A stretch of 64,000 bases of DNA from Sycon ciliatum (GCF_964019385.1 NC_088645.1:11508492-11572491), one strand, 5' to 3'; shown: positions 1 to 10,531, numbered from the stretch's first letter. Notes: generated from the sequence alone by a model not told the origin. Numbers and translations: made by a program.

Positions 1-1159
1 GCTGGGTTTGCGGCCACATCAGACAGGAGTCGACGTGTGCGTTCAGTGTCTGTACATGTAGGTGACGTTGAATGCCGTGACTGCTGTGTACTACCTGTAC
101 TGGCAGTGGTACTGCGGGCCTCAGGGCAGTCCTTGGCAAGGTGCTCTGGCTTGCTACAAATCCGACACGTGGGCTTTTGGCCACTATAATGTACGCGGAA
201 AGTGCCTTTCCCGTCTCTGGATTTCACGTACGAAGGTACGGCTTTATTCGACCCCAGTACAAAGGTTGCAAAACGGACTCCGGTTGCAATAACAACGTTG
301 TCCCGGACCTTAAGGCTGTGTTTACATGAAGCGTTTCAACCCGGGTTGAGTTCAACCCGGGTCAGATTTCAACCCGCCATGTGCACAAAGTGAATGGCGC
401 GTTTACATGACGCATTGCGCTTGACCAGGGTTGAAATTTCGCCCCGGGTTGATTTCAACCCTCCCCCCAAGGGGAGGGTTGAAATCAACCCGGGTCAACA
501 AAATCGTACAAACGTACTTCTGTGCGTATCTCGCGCCAGGTTTGAACGGCACTGCAGATGCAAATTTCGCGCGAACGGATTCACGTGACCATACAGCACT
601 GTAGAAGTGGACTTTTGGCGGCATATCAGTATTTGACCCGGGTCAACTGTCTTCATGTAAACGCTCACCTCTTTTGTCTATCGTACAGACTTTCAACCCG
701 GGCTGAACTCGACCCGGGTTGAAATTTCTCATGTAAACACAGCCTAAGTTTACCGTGGCGGATGGCGCCCTGCACGGTACCGTATGGAGCAAGTGCGGCT
801 GTAATGGCGCCATCCGACACCCACACAGGAACATCGTGAATGTGCAACTGAACATGAGTGTTTTCTGTCAAGGATTTTGGAAGGATATGTTGTCCATTGA
901 TATGGAAGCCATTCTTCACGACTAACTGGGCAAGCTGGATATCTGTGAACGTTAATCTGCATTGGCCTACCGAACTGACCTGGATAGATAGGATGAGCTC
1001 AGCTCCTATTCCGTGTTGCTCGAGGCAGCTCACGTACTCGGCGAGTTTCAAATCCTTTGGAGCTGGAAATAGCACAGTTCGGGCCATCAGGTCCCTGGCG
1101 CTTACTTTCCGCCATGGGTCGACTTCAGCTGGTTCCCGAGATGTATCAGTGGTCTCCAT
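1..1159 (-). pseudogene. Retroelement ORF1-like protein (CCHC knuckle), split by a MITE
   Basis: Reads leftward from an ATG at 1159. The first part is a compact domain with the motif VPVWVSDGAI in its second half, like the RNA-binding domains of LINE ORF1 or ZCCHC3-like proteins (resemblance only). After the 431-bp element at 314-744 the frame resumes and encodes a zinc knuckle of form C-x2-C-x4-H-x4-C (TCRICSKPEHLAKDC), typical of nucleic-acid-binding ORF1 or Gag proteins. It runs off the left edge, so the element type (LINE ORF1 versus Gag) cannot be decided. The MITE breaks the frame, so this copy is dead. A domesticated gene is the alternative but nothing supports it here. Confidence 0.6.
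314..744. mobile_element. MITE with GGCTGTGTTTACATGA termini, TSD TAA
   Basis: Both ends begin GGCTGTGTTTACATGA in inverted orientation. The direct repeat TAA flanks it at 311-313 and 745-747. The interior is rich in self-complementary blocks related to TTCAACCCGGGTTGA. A three-base TWA target fits PIF/Harbinger-type elements, but no transposase is present, so the superfamily is inference. Confidence 0.8.
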
Positions 1160-1207
1160 GATCCCGGAACGGGCATATGTGGGGCTAAAACGCCCAACCA
1201 CGAGATT

Positions 1208-1707
1208 TTTTCAGAGCTAAAAAAAGCTTTACCACACGTCACGGAGACAAAAAAACCTCTCATCATGTCTAGTACAGTGTGTTGACTACACACACCGCTG
1301 GCTATGTGGCACAGATCCACCTTGATATAGTTGAACAACAGCAGCAACAGCAAATCAACTTCTCTTTCGTCCGTAAATATCGAACACTTTTCACCAAACG
1401 AATTATTTTAGTTTAGACCCAACCCCTCCCTCCCTCCCCCTCAGAACGTAAAAAATGTTGACATACATGCATATACAACAGCCATGTACAAGAATCAATG
1501 TTTTCTGAAACGAAATTTGTCAACCCCCTCCCACCCCATAACGAAATTATTTCGTTTTGTGAAAAAAGTTCGATATTTATGGACGACCCCTTATTGGTCA
1601 CAGGCCATCGTGAGAATATAATTATTATACCGCAGTGTTTTGGACGTCAAAAGTGTTTTTACCCATACCTACATGTATGAATAGAATGTGCCACTTGAGA
1701 AGGAATA
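1208..1707. other. Non-coding stretch, nothing recognised
   Basis: Low-complexity C-rich and T-rich patches (1420-1440, 1520-1540) and no convincing coding frame. It lies beyond the 5' end of the ORF1 remnant. No promoter was identified. Confidence 0.4.
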
Positions 1708-1800
1708 CGTGAACCTGTGGCCGAGTAGCTATCTCCTGCGCTGTGCCCAAGAACCGGATGGCCTCGGCTTCCATACCCACCAATTTTCGAAAAAGGAGGG
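1708..1800 (+). repeat. tRNA-derived SINE head (Ser/Leu-like), LL copy
   Basis: GTGGCCGAGTAGCTATC resembles a class II tRNA A box, and about 55 bases downstream GGCTTCCATACCC resembles a decayed B box. The same unit recurs at 40010-40090 and 56780-56855 at equivalent positions, so it was inserted before the cassettes were duplicated. It cannot fold as a functional tRNA acceptor stem. Confidence 0.5.
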
Positions 1801-1939
1801 CCAAAGGTTTTCTAGGTGTCTCGGGGAAAGAAGTTAATTGCATCGGGCAGGAGCAAAGCATAAGGCAAAACATAATTATTATTTTCTCAAAACAACCCAT
1901 GCGTTACTAAGGAACGTATCAAGTCAATTTTTCCCTTTC

Positions 1940-2155
1940 CTTACCCATTGTGCAAGGTCAAGCTGGATACTGATCTATTTCAATCCTTGGTGCTGACCGC
2001 TTTAATGCGCTTCCCGAATCCCTTCGCACAAATCATATCCCCAATTCATTTCGCCAGGAGCTTAACAATTTCATTAATCTTGGGCACCCTGTAAGAAGAC
2101 CTTAGGGTCTGTTGGGAATGCCCAAGTAAAATAATAAAATACAATACAAAAGTAC
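1940..2155 (+). mobile_element. 3' end of a CR1/jockey-like LINE
   Basis: A short translated tail (motif FNALPESLRTN, then INLGHPV) precedes GTTGGGAATGCCCAAGTAAAA and an ATAAAATA-type tail. The same tail structure is seen near 10040-10110 and, reversed, at 20040-20100. It is a 5'-truncated copy with no complete RT. Confidence 0.65.
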
Positions 2156-2179
2156 AAATCACCATCAGGCGTGGTGTCA

Positions 2180-2918
2180 ACAGGGATACCCCTCTTTGGA
2201 GATAATTACTCTTGGGACAAAGGCCTTCGTTATGGTTGGGATGTGCTTGTGTACGCGTAGACAGTAGCGTGTAGTGACGTTCCTGCGCTTCAGCACTGGC
2301 ATCTTCAGTTGTCTCCAGATCAGCATACAGCTAATCTTGGGTGTGTATACCATTAGACGGTGCCTAGGACACCTGTGCATGGACTCAATCCTGCTTCGTG
2401 CCGTCAGTCATGTAGCAAGACTTAGACGTACTCGCGGTGACGTCTGCGTTGGTAGAGTCAATGGCTTCAACCTAGTTGCGCTTAATTCGATGCAGAAGTA
2501 CGAGTAAAATGGGGAGAGTGAGGAGAAGCAAGGGAATACTGAAGCGCGGAGTAAGACCCTTTGCTTGCGCTGTTGCAGGCAAAATAATGATCCTGTCCAC
2601 GGCTGTTGATGGAGAGGGTTTAGCTGCATCAACTGTGTTGTCGTTAGTCCGTAGAGTTGTAACAGCAGACAATATAGCTCTTGTGGAGGTGTTCGAGTAG
2701 CGCCACTTGTTGCTTGAGGTACTATAGAGGTTTTAGCTAGAGGAGAGAGTGTACTTCGTGTAGTGAGGTGCACTGGAGTAGTGGTTGGACAGGTGTAGTA
2801 GTAGATGCAGTAGTACAAAAGCATTATAAGGGAGTTTTACCAGTTACTTCCAGCCCAGGACAGCTTTGGTAGAGCGTCTGGCAGTCGCTACATGCACCAT
2901 GGTCGCACGCATTAGACG
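2180..2918 (-). pseudogene. Cassette LL stalk/TM/tail exon A, decayed
   Basis: A splice acceptor (TTACTGTAG) precedes 2918, and phase 1 gives the stalk ASNACDHGACSDCQTLYQSC shared by the whole family. The frame stops soon after (TAA in place of the residues following GKTP) and carries a 2-base shift relative to exon B. Downstream, a TM-like run (PLLLLTLPILLVLLHRIK) is recognisable, followed by a TAG and further stops in the tail (near MTDGTKQD and before YADLETTEDASAE). Remnant tyrosine motifs include YADL and YTLL. The exon therefore cannot encode a full tail. A corresponding open exon B would lie left of base 1. Without RNA evidence, use as a truncated secreted form cannot be excluded. Confidence 0.75.
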
Positions 2919-2989
2919 CTACAGTAATAAGGTCAGAACATAACACATTACGAAAGATGTTGTGACAACGGCGGTGATTGGTAAAGAAA

Positions 2990-3300
2990 GTGACTTCTCC
3001 GAACGTCATAACTCGCGCTCCCTGCAGTCTGATTTCACACCTGACTGACTCACGACTCACGACCAAGAGCACTAAATGATGCAGTGCTCTCAGCAGAGCA
3101 GAAAATTAATTAGAACACTGTTGATGAGTAGTGAATTCCACGAAACACTGTGCATTGAGTAGGGAGTGGTGCCTTCTTGCAAGTTTGCGGAGTGGAAGGT
3201 TCGTCGGGCTTCTCGTGTGCTCCTGACGCAGTCGTGAGTCACTCAAGCGTCAAGTCAGTCGGCAGGAAGCACTAGCTCCGACGTTCAGAGCAGATCCTTT
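2990..3300 (+). repeat. Ribozyme-bearing repeat, copy 1 (degenerate hammerhead)
   Basis: Near-inverted arms (around CACCTGACTGACTCACGAC on the left and its complement on the right) enclose a decayed hammerhead at about 3112-3159. The core reads UUGAUGA instead of CUGAUGA, CACGAAACAC is kept, but the expected GUGUA is GUGCA and the stem I strand GCUCAA is lost. Same family as 14988-15405 and 39205-39590. Confidence 0.65.
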
Positions 3301-3633
3301 CTTTTAAAAAGTAGCAGATTGTCATAGGAAATACATAATGGGAACAGATTAGGCACTTCACTTTTGTCAAAGAACACAACATGAAAGTTGCAATCCTGAG
3401 GACAGACCCTGCGGCCACCATCATTTTGGTTACCATCTTCAAAGAGATTCACTTTTACCACGAGGTATATTCGTGTCAAAGAGTCAAAGAGTCTATTCGG
3501 AGAAATAAGTTGAACAATGCTTCACAAAAATATGATGCTCCAAACACCCCCACACATCCCTAAAATACCAACGTCATGATATTGTTTATTAACAATGGAA
3601 ATTATTGGCGCTCACCAAATAACTCATGCTTAC
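3301..3633. other. Intron between ectodomain and stalk exons (LL)
   Basis: Non-coding and closely matched by 58546-58867 (cassette R) and 23590-23828 (cassette L), which establishes the common intron ancestry of the cassettes. It begins with donor GTAAGC at 3633 on the minus strand. Confidence 0.65.
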
Positions 3634-4143
3634 CACGGATGGTTATCGCGATGTAAGGCTCCAGAGCAGCACTAAAGGCAAACGGCAGTAAGAGACGTGG
3701 CGAGCTGTCAGGCGGTAAGACCCAAGACACTTCTGACGAGAAAGCTTTAAAGCTCAACGGGCAGTAGGCTTTCATGGTGATCCCGAGGATATATGCCTCA
3801 TTAACACTGCTGTTATCAGATATGTAGTCGTTAACGCTCACCCCAGTCCATGTTGCAATGCCCAACATATGTGGACTAGGTGGAATGGGTTGAGAGGCAA
3901 TCTGATACTTTTTCCCAGCGAATTGCCTCAATAACACCAACTTTGGGTCGCACAATTGTTGAGACACATCTGCAGTTATATCAATCTGGATAAATGGACA
4001 GCCGTTGTAGAAGGATATGTTCGGGAAAGGAATAAATGTTCGTGGCTGGAGAATTGGTCCAGCATAGGGCACACTTGTCAGCTTCATATGATTGCCAATG
4101 GTCAGATTTCCTGGAGTTTGTGACCGTGTGCATGTTGGTGATA
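3634..4143 (-). CDS. Cassette LL receptor, ectodomain exon
   Basis: A 510-base exon, phase 1 at both ends, with acceptor CCACTCCAG and donor GTG|GTAAGC. It encodes 170 residues starting VSPTCTRSQTPGNLTI and ending ITIRG. Four cysteines are conserved in all cassettes (after SPT; in FYNGC; in SQQLC; in KAYC), probably two disulfides. Conserved sites include two N-glycosylation sequons (NLT, NIS), PFPNISFY, IQIDITA and TWTGV. The alternating hydrophobic pattern suggests a beta-rich fold, but I recognise no named domain, and it lacks the cysteine/tryptophan spacing of an Ig V-set. It joins a signal-peptide exon upstream and a stalk exon downstream, so it should be extracellular and is the likely ligand-binding part. 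The local cassette has only a decayed exon A in view. Confidence 0.8.
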
Positions 4144-4254
4144 CTGGAGTGGGAGAGAGACATGTAGCAATATTACCTATTTGGTTATGACGTACACACC
4201 CATCCACAGATACACATGCCCACTTACTCGTACATAACGTTATGTGCACATGCA

Positions 4255-4297
4255 CCCCCCCCCCCCCCCCAAGATGCATACACACACACACACATTC

Positions 4298-4332
<35 letters not shown>

Positions 4333-4412
4333 ACCACGCATACCTACACACACGCACACACACGCACGAACACACACACGAGCAAACACACACACACACA
4401 CACACACACAAC
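4255..4412. repeat. Microsatellite cluster (C)n, (CA)n, (CT)n
   Basis: A homopolymer C tract, then (CA)n, (CT)n and (CA)n tracts. The same composite lies in the first intron of cassettes L (24450-24620) and R (62290-62445) with different lengths. The long His/Thr or Cys/Val frames through it are artefacts. Confidence 0.95.
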
Positions 4413-5321
4413 GTCACGCACTGGCGCAACTATAGATATGCACCCGCACTTCCTCAGTGTCAGAAAAGTGATCGGTTGTGTTTGTGCGATACAGTGTGCA
4501 GATCGCTTCAAGAAAGGGATCTTTAAGGCCAAGTCGTACTCTAAGCAAACGAAGTCTTGAAGCATGTCCGCAACGAGAAATCCTGCGCGAAGCAACCAAT
4601 ACCCTCCAAAGTATAGACTTGAAGCTCCTACAAGATCAGCCCTTCACCTGTTTCGTTGTAGCCCGCGTGCACTTGCGAATTCAAATAAGTAAAAAATATA
4701 CTTACATACGTCGTTTCCCCGTTGTTGGATTTACAGTAAATTCACAGGGTAGGGCACATGGTCAAAGTCGTCTAGTGAATGCACTCGTTATGTAGTGATG
4801 TTGCTATTCGGATACGAAACTTATTATGATGGATTAAGGGGTAAGCAGTGGCATTCGGCACTGTACCGATTTTTATCAACCACCATACCATAACAACGCT
4901 CTCCAGGCGCTGTGAACCTTGTCACGTCCATTTCTGTGCTCTCTCGAAAGCGTCGAAGTTTTCAAAATAGGTCACTTTTTTATCTGTTCACCAATGGTCA
5001 ATCCTTTCTTATTTTGTGTAATATTTTATCTGATCAAATCGTATCCTATAGGTACCTACTGTTCTGCAAGGATGTAAGAAAATGAACTTCTCGACATCAA
5101 ATCGGTCAGTTGCACTCCGTGGTTTCAGTTTTTCAACAGGGTTCATTTTCCCGTAGCTCAAATTTGTCATGTCGCTGACATGTATAAAAGGAGGCGCCAT
5201 CACCTGTTTGTGTTGCGACTTTAAATAAAATTCAACAACCACAACAACTTCACCGAATAGGTAAGGTAAGGCATGTGTTCGCACGTTAGGAAATTCGCGA
5301 CCTGCTTAGGGATAACCTCAC
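4413..5321. other. Cassette LL intron 1 (signal peptide to ectodomain)
   Basis: Runs between donor ACAG|GTGAGG at 5322/5321 and the ectodomain acceptor at 4144, minus strand. The part around 4430-4800 is shared with cassettes L and R, including a plus-strand open frame (EACPQREILREATNTLQSID) kept in all three. No exon borders were found for it. Confidence 0.6.
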
Positions 5322-5403
5322 CTGTTGCTCCAGTTTGCGGTAGCATCACTCCGAACATTCCTACAGCAAACACCACGACCAGTGCCCTGTGAATATACTT
5401 CAT
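5322..5403 (-). CDS. Cassette LL receptor, signal-peptide exon
   Basis: The ATG at 5403 starts MKYIHRALVVVFAVGMFGVM followed by LPQTGAT, a textbook signal peptide: basic n-region, hydrophobic core, small residues at the end. The exon is 82 bases and ends phase 1 at ACAG|GTGAGG. The next acceptor, 1.2 kb downstream, restores the frame with a valine. The in-frame GTG a few codons earlier (reading GTGGAGAAAATG) was not taken because all copies share the ATG. No clear TATA box was found upstream. Confidence 0.8.
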
Positions 5404-6920
5404 TTTCTCCACTTGCTGGTGGCAGTACTAATGTCTATGTATCTATAGTTCAAGACTACAAAGTAAGGTGGAACAGTTTGTTATTGCAGCGTCGAGTATT
5501 ACGCTCGCGCTATCATCAGGCGAAAACCTAGACAATTGCTAGGCAGGTTGTATTGAACGGGCCCTGACTGGAAACGTTCAATAACAGCTACCTCCGTGAC
5601 TTCATCTATCCGAGGAAAGGTCCAGGTTGCCTATTAGAGTATTAGTGATTAACCTCTCTTAGTACAAGCTTTGCAGCGAAGATGTTACGATACGTGCTGA
5701 TTTTTCAGGAAGCCTGCGAATGGCCTGTGTGAACTGGCCGTGTGACCGGAAGTTGGTTGGTTTATTTTAATTCGCACAATAAACGGGAACTAGGCCCAAT
5801 GATATAAAGGCGAAAGTTCATAGTAATAGATGCGGGCAGGTGTCAACCCTAAGCGCTACACATTGAAGGTGCGACCTGATCATTCCCTGGGATGATAAAG
5901 CGATATTGTCTGAAGCTGTAGCATATTTTAGACTTGCCAGACTAGCTAGGGCTTGCTCAATACCCTACTGATGATCTGCTGTAGCTCTTCTTTTCATCTC
6001 GTTAAACGTCTGGCGGCCTGTGGCCAAACATTTCGGTTGCGAGGTCGTTTATGCATGGTCCTGTATTCGTGGCTCGTGCATAGCATAATGCTTCGGCAAG
6101 TAAGCTGAAGCGTGTTACATTTGTTCATAGTCCTGGTTCGACGGCATGGACGAAGAGGACGAAGTTGATTTCCTGCAGTTAATGACGTATATGTACGTTG
6201 GCGTTGAAGAGCAAGGACGTTCATTTCTAGGTGGTATTTAACACAACCCCCTACACATAATCCACACTTTTTTCTCCTCAGTTGAAAGAAGCAGTACTTG
6301 CCCATCTTCCTTGTGATGATGCATTTCATTTCATGGGATACTGGAGATCTGGGAGTTCACTTTTTGGAATGAAATGTTATCAGAATCATCAACGATGGCA
6401 GCCCTTTCCCAAAGATGCCAAAATCTTTCCCATCTTGCTTTTCGCAACCATGCCAAAACAAGTGAAAGCTGCTGAAATCGCATCAATATTTTCAGAAAAA
6501 GCTCAAACATTGCTGATATCGCAACTCTTAATGAGCGAGCTCTTGTGCATAAAATCATAGCAGCATTGCTCAGTGCTGCCACATTATATGTATGTTCGGC
6601 CTCATTTCCTCTGTGCTTGGCTGATGAGTCCACAAAGGGCGAAACAGTTCTGTCCGCAGATTGAGTATAATGTATGTATTATGTATGTGCATATACTCTT
6701 TGTCCAGTGGACAGAGCCAGTAATACATTGATCACACGCCAATGAAGCAAACAAATCTCCTTTCCGACTCCGATACTCGGATATATTCTAGTGAATGCTA
6801 GTCTTGGTCAGGTGCTGTCTGCTGAGTGTTTCACATGAAACTCCGAGTAGCGGCGGAAAAAGGACTTGTTTACTTCATGGCTGTGTTAAGAACTGAGATG
6901 GTGAGCCAAGGACAAAAACA
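5404..6920. other. Conserved 5' flank of cassette LL
   Basis: Highly similar to the flanks of L (25701-27215) and R (63098-64000), so it is part of the duplicated unit and should contain the receptor promoter, which I cannot place. It holds a short plus-strand open frame at 6149-6244 beginning MDEEDEVDFLQ, preserved in all three copies. Nothing else was recognised. Confidence 0.5.
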
Positions 6921-7044
6921 ATTGTAACATGGAAATAGTGGGCACAAGTTTTGTGCTAGATTGTGCACGTCTGACTGTTCAAAATCTGGTTTAGTCGGTG
7001 GACTCGATCGCATAACTTGTGCCCACAATTTCCATGTTACAATT
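6921..7044. mobile_element. MITE, termini ATTGTAACATGGAAA
   Basis: About 31-base inverted ends (ATTGTAACATGGAAATAGTG against CACAATTTCCATGTTACAAT) around a unique centre. A second copy is at the paralogous position 27216-27338, and related fragments lie near 46090, 46760 and 47940. No transposase. Confidence 0.8.
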
Positions 7045-7115
7045 TCATTGCTGTGTGATCATTGCACATGATATTAGATAAACCTTGTTTTGTTGACAGC
7101 ATGTTGTTGGTTGAC

Positions 7116-7289
7116 AGCATGTAACAAGGTGGAGGATCACTGTGTTTGGAAACTGTGACCTTAATACAACCATCCACGGTTGGCTGAACCAGTTCAAATC
7201 GTCGCAAGACCGGGGCTCTGCCAACCGTGGATGGTTGTAGTAAGGTCACTGTTTCCGAACACCGTGGTCCTCCGCTTTCTAACATGCTA
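7116..7289. mobile_element. Foldback MITE with ~75-base arms
   Basis: Long imperfect inverted arms, recognisable from ACAACCATCCACGGTTGGC against GCCAACCGTGGATGGTTGT, with a ~35-base loop. The paralogous copy is at 27464-27636. Confidence 0.8.
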
Positions 7290-7320
7290 TCATGTAAATG
7301 CACATGAATTTTGTACGCAT

Positions 7321-7489
7321 GTCAACAAACAATGGATCACTCGTAGGGTTTTGCTACTTTAGCTTCATGCACTGTGTGAAATCATCATCAGGCAAACAAT
7401 ATTCAATACTTTTTGTACTTAGTATTTTTGTACACAGTGCATGAAACTCAGAATAGCAAAACACTACGAGTGATCCATTGTTTTTTGAC
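7321..7489. mobile_element. MITE, termini GTCAACAAACAATGGATCAC
   Basis: Inverted ends include CAATGGATCACTCGTAG and its complement. The interior repeats the phrase TGCACTGTGT in inverted form. The copy at 27669-28526 is enlarged by a 688-bp insertion. Confidence 0.75.
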
Positions 7490-7964
7490 CTGTGTCATCG
7501 TAAATGCTGCTGTGGTATGATCGCTGAAATGGGTGAAACTTAAAGTTGCAGTGGGCGTCGTAGTGCTCGAGGATGACGAGCCCTACACAATAGAGTGAGA
7601 CGAACCAGAAAACTTGATCATGAAGCTACACTGTTTGCCATTGCTGACACTAACAAACTGCAAGAAATATCTGCCATGATGAGACTGAACAAATGTACAC
7701 GTTTCACTCTTCACTCGGGAGTCGTCAAATACTGACTCCCAGCTTGCACTTGATCGTTGGGGCACACCAAAAACAACTTTCGGCAACACTGCCTGTTTGG
7801 GGAAGTTCTGGTCGAATCATCGGATGGATTTTCTGTCCTCGTACCCGGTCTTTGAAAATTACACCAAAATTCGGAGTGCAAAAGGTCTCTACTATTATTC
7901 GAAGGATTAGCATAAGCAGGGCATTTATACCCATCAGAAATACCTATCATTATCTTCGACGTAT
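7490..7964. other. Duplicated non-coding segment upstream of a LINE insertion
   Basis: Matches 28527-29000. Minus-strand frames with cysteines exist (around RQCC...CP, frame read leftward from 7940), but the two copies differ by frame-shifting indels and no splice borders fix a frame, so no gene is called. Confidence 0.45.
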
Positions 7965-8180
7965 ACTCAATTCCGGTGACTGCATCAGTGCTGTGCGACA
8001 CGACTGTCATCACCCCGTCACCTACATGTAAGTATCTTGGGCTCCACATCGATGAGCACCTGCCCTTCCGACCCCATATCTTCCACCTCTGTGATGACAT
8101 TAATAAGAAGCTAGGTGCTTTTAGGTTAGGCAGAGACAACCTGGACAGTAAGGCCCTCCGAGCGTTCTATCTCGGAGTTA

Positions 8181-9580
8181 GGCCAAGTAAAATAAAATCC
8201 CAGTTTATCGTCCTTTTTTTCACAAAAATCGGGGAGGGAGGGCGGATTTTATTTTTATTTTTTATTTTTTGATGTGCTACAGACTAGTATAGTTCTTGGT
8301 AAACAATGACACATCATGTGCAACAATCTGCAACAGAATAGTGGTAGTGTATGGAATACACAATGCTATAACAGTTATATGTACATAAACAATTACATGG
8401 TATGGTATGGTATGGTATGGTATTGATTTATTTGAATTCGGTATCTCAACAGTACATTGTACAACTTGGGAAGATCCGAATGACATAGATACATAAACAT
8501 AAAAGTGGAGTAGGTGCTACAGCGGATCATTTTATCGCAGGTTGTGGGACTAAACTAATACCAGTATGCAAGTACACAAGAAATAAAAGCTGAATAAATA
8601 CGACTGCATGACATTGGAGAAAAGCACCAATTACAGCAAAACAAAGCGACACATCACTCATCGAAAACATTTTCAAAAAGGAGCTGTTTTAACCGGGTAC
8701 ATTGTGGCCCGTCATTAAGAAGGCAGGCAAGATGGGCGTTAAATGCAGAAGACGTATTGCAAGACTTCATTTCGAAGGGCAGAGCATTCCAAAGTAAAGC
8801 AATCCTACTAGACAATGAGCGATACCCGCATGCAGTCTTATATCGGCATAACGAAAGATTATTTGCAGAAGAGCCGCGAGTGGTGTAAGCAGGTGTACTG
8901 TGCCTACAAAATAGAGAATCTAAACTGGCAACCGGGTGAGCTACTTTACACTGAAAGATAAATTTAATGAACAACTGTAAGAAACGGTGGTCCAGAGGAC
9001 ATAGCTTAAGAGATAGGTAAAGGGGGTCCACGTCAGCACAGTAATGGGCACCACAGGCAGCTCGGATCACACGACGGTGAACAGCAAATAGGCGCCCACG
9101 GTCTTTTGCAGATAAGCAGGGTAAGAACGATTGAAATGCAAATTCTAGATCAGATTGAATTACGCATAGCACATAAAGGCGACAAGCGCACGGGGACAGT
9201 TGACGAAAAGAACGCTGTAGAGCACCAATTTTGCGTGACACCTTGGCAACAAGCTTATCACAATGAGGTGTGAACGAGAGCTTGTTGTCAATTACAACCC
9301 CCAGACAGCGACACGCAAAATCTTTGGATCGACAGATTGTCACTCCACTCATAAGACACAAACCCCAATACTGTTTGGTTCACACAGACCACCAGATAAA
9401 TGATAGAAAGCTGCAGAAGGGAAAGAACCAGTCAGGACAGTTGTGTTTTCAAGCCTTAGCCGACGTAAAAAATCAAGCTTTTTGGCAAAATTCTAGATTT
9501 AAAAAATAAAAATAAATTCCGGGCGGCCTCGAAAAATGGGGCGGGCGGGGACGATAAACTAGGATTTTTTTTACTTGGCC
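8181..9580. mobile_element. Harbinger-like non-autonomous transposon, TSD TTA
   Basis: Ends are inverted copies starting GGCCAAGTAAAA...ATCC followed by AGTTTATCGTCC. The direct repeat TTA lies at 8178-8180 and 9581-9583. A TTA target with GGCC termini fits PIF/Harbinger, though there is no transposase. A minus-strand LINE fragment fills most of the interior. Confidence 0.8.
8397..9470 (-). mobile_element. Jockey/CR1-like LINE 3' half inside the Harbinger-like element
   Basis: An open frame at 9361-8654 encodes the thumb and C-terminal region of a LINE reverse transcriptase (CLGVVIDNKLSFTPHCDKL, then SDLEFAFQSFLPCL, then LWNALPFEM). The catalytic palm is missing, so it is 5' truncated. The 3' end on the minus strand runs to a (CCATA)n tract at 8397-8421, likely the LINE tail. 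The frame has no stop for 235 codons, suggesting recent arrival. Confidence 0.75.
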
Positions 9581-10110
9581 TTATACAGAGCAAATTAGAG
9601 TACGCAAGCACATCATAATGTTCATTCATTACACGCCGCAGAATACGATAAGCTTCTAGGACTGAGCCGCCGAGCTGTTCCTGTTGTAGTTGCCTACCCT
9701 TCCCGTGCTGGCATTGAGCCCATTTTGCGTTGTCGCAAACTCCACCCACTCAGCCTACGCCTCACTCTTTTAGCTTTTCATTTTTACTTTTCGGTGCATC
9801 AGGTCCCTGCAGACCCCTCATCTCCCAAATCTTTACGACCCGAAATGATGCTACCCACACTACCTCCCAAACCAGAGGCCAAACATCCAGTAGTCTCTTT
9901 CTCCCCCCATTCATGTCCCGTCCAGGCTCTACAGTCTCTCATTTTTTGGTGCTGTACGCTTTAATGCACTAACCGCTATCATTCGATCCCAGCGTACTTT
10001 GCCTGCTTTCCGCGCTAGCTGCTCACAATTTCTCCTTGGGCACCCTGTAATAAGGCCATAGGCCTGTTGGGTATACCCAAGAAAAATAATAAATACTACT
10101 ACTACTACTA

Positions 10111-10531
10111 ATTGCCATGGCGTGTTTGTAGTTACAGGGGCAGGTAACATAATCATTTGCCGTGTTACCTAGATACGTGACATAATAGGCTATTGACAGT
10201 TCCATAGGCAAAAACAAAATTTAATTACAAAGCAAAATGGGAAAAAAAGGAATACTGCTCTTGGCCCAGCGTGATTCGTGTACAGGACAGACACCACCAT
10301 ACCTATAATTATAGAAACGGGTGAAGTTGATCTGCCATCAATGTCAAGCCTACAGCGCTGTCCCTAGCAGAACAGTAAAGATCACGTGATATAAGGCAGA
10401 CCAATTATGTGAAGAAGCTGGCTGCTCCAAGTGTAGGAGCTCGCCGCGGCCCGGGGCATCCTTCCAACAGACTTGAAATTTGCCCTTTTCCGAATATTTG
10501 TTTAGTGTACATGTAGGCAGCCCTACCTTAC
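10111..10531. other. Duplicated non-coding segment
   Basis: Matches 29012-29421 closely. No gene recognised apart from the adjoining candidate exon. Confidence 0.5.

Larger units (their letters stand above)
7965..10110 (+). mobile_element. 5'-truncated CR1/jockey-like LINE, split by a DNA transposon
   Basis: The RT C-terminal part starts near 7976 (motif YLGLHIDEHLPF), stops at 8177 and resumes at 9584 (IQSKLEYAS follows LRAFYLGV across the gap). It ends in a 3' tail GGGTATACCCAAGAAAAATAATAAA with (ACT)n. The paralogue at 29005-29020 is an empty site, CGACGTATACTTTTCATCAATT, which places the insertion after the duplication or its loss before it. Several stops and shifts are present. Confidence 0.75.

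Noticed and set aside
1708..1800. Functional tRNA-Ser/Leu gene (also 40010 and 56780)
   Set aside because: The B box is decayed and no cloverleaf closes; the three copies are co-duplicated intronic or flank repeats.
3634..4143. Calling the ectodomain an immunoglobulin V-set
   Set aside because: TWTGV and four cysteines are suggestive, but the cysteine spacing and lack of a D-x-G-x-Y-x-C motif do not fit.
4216..4560. Histidine/threonine-rich and cysteine/valine-rich proteins across the CA/CT tracts (also 24381-24707 and 62259-62592)
   Set aside because: They are translations of microsatellites; tract lengths differ between cassettes without frame conservation.
7711..8031. Protein-coding exon in the duplicated segment (minus strand around 7940-7725, and 28744-29016)
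   Set aside because: The two copies differ by indels that change the frame, and no consistent splice sites were found.
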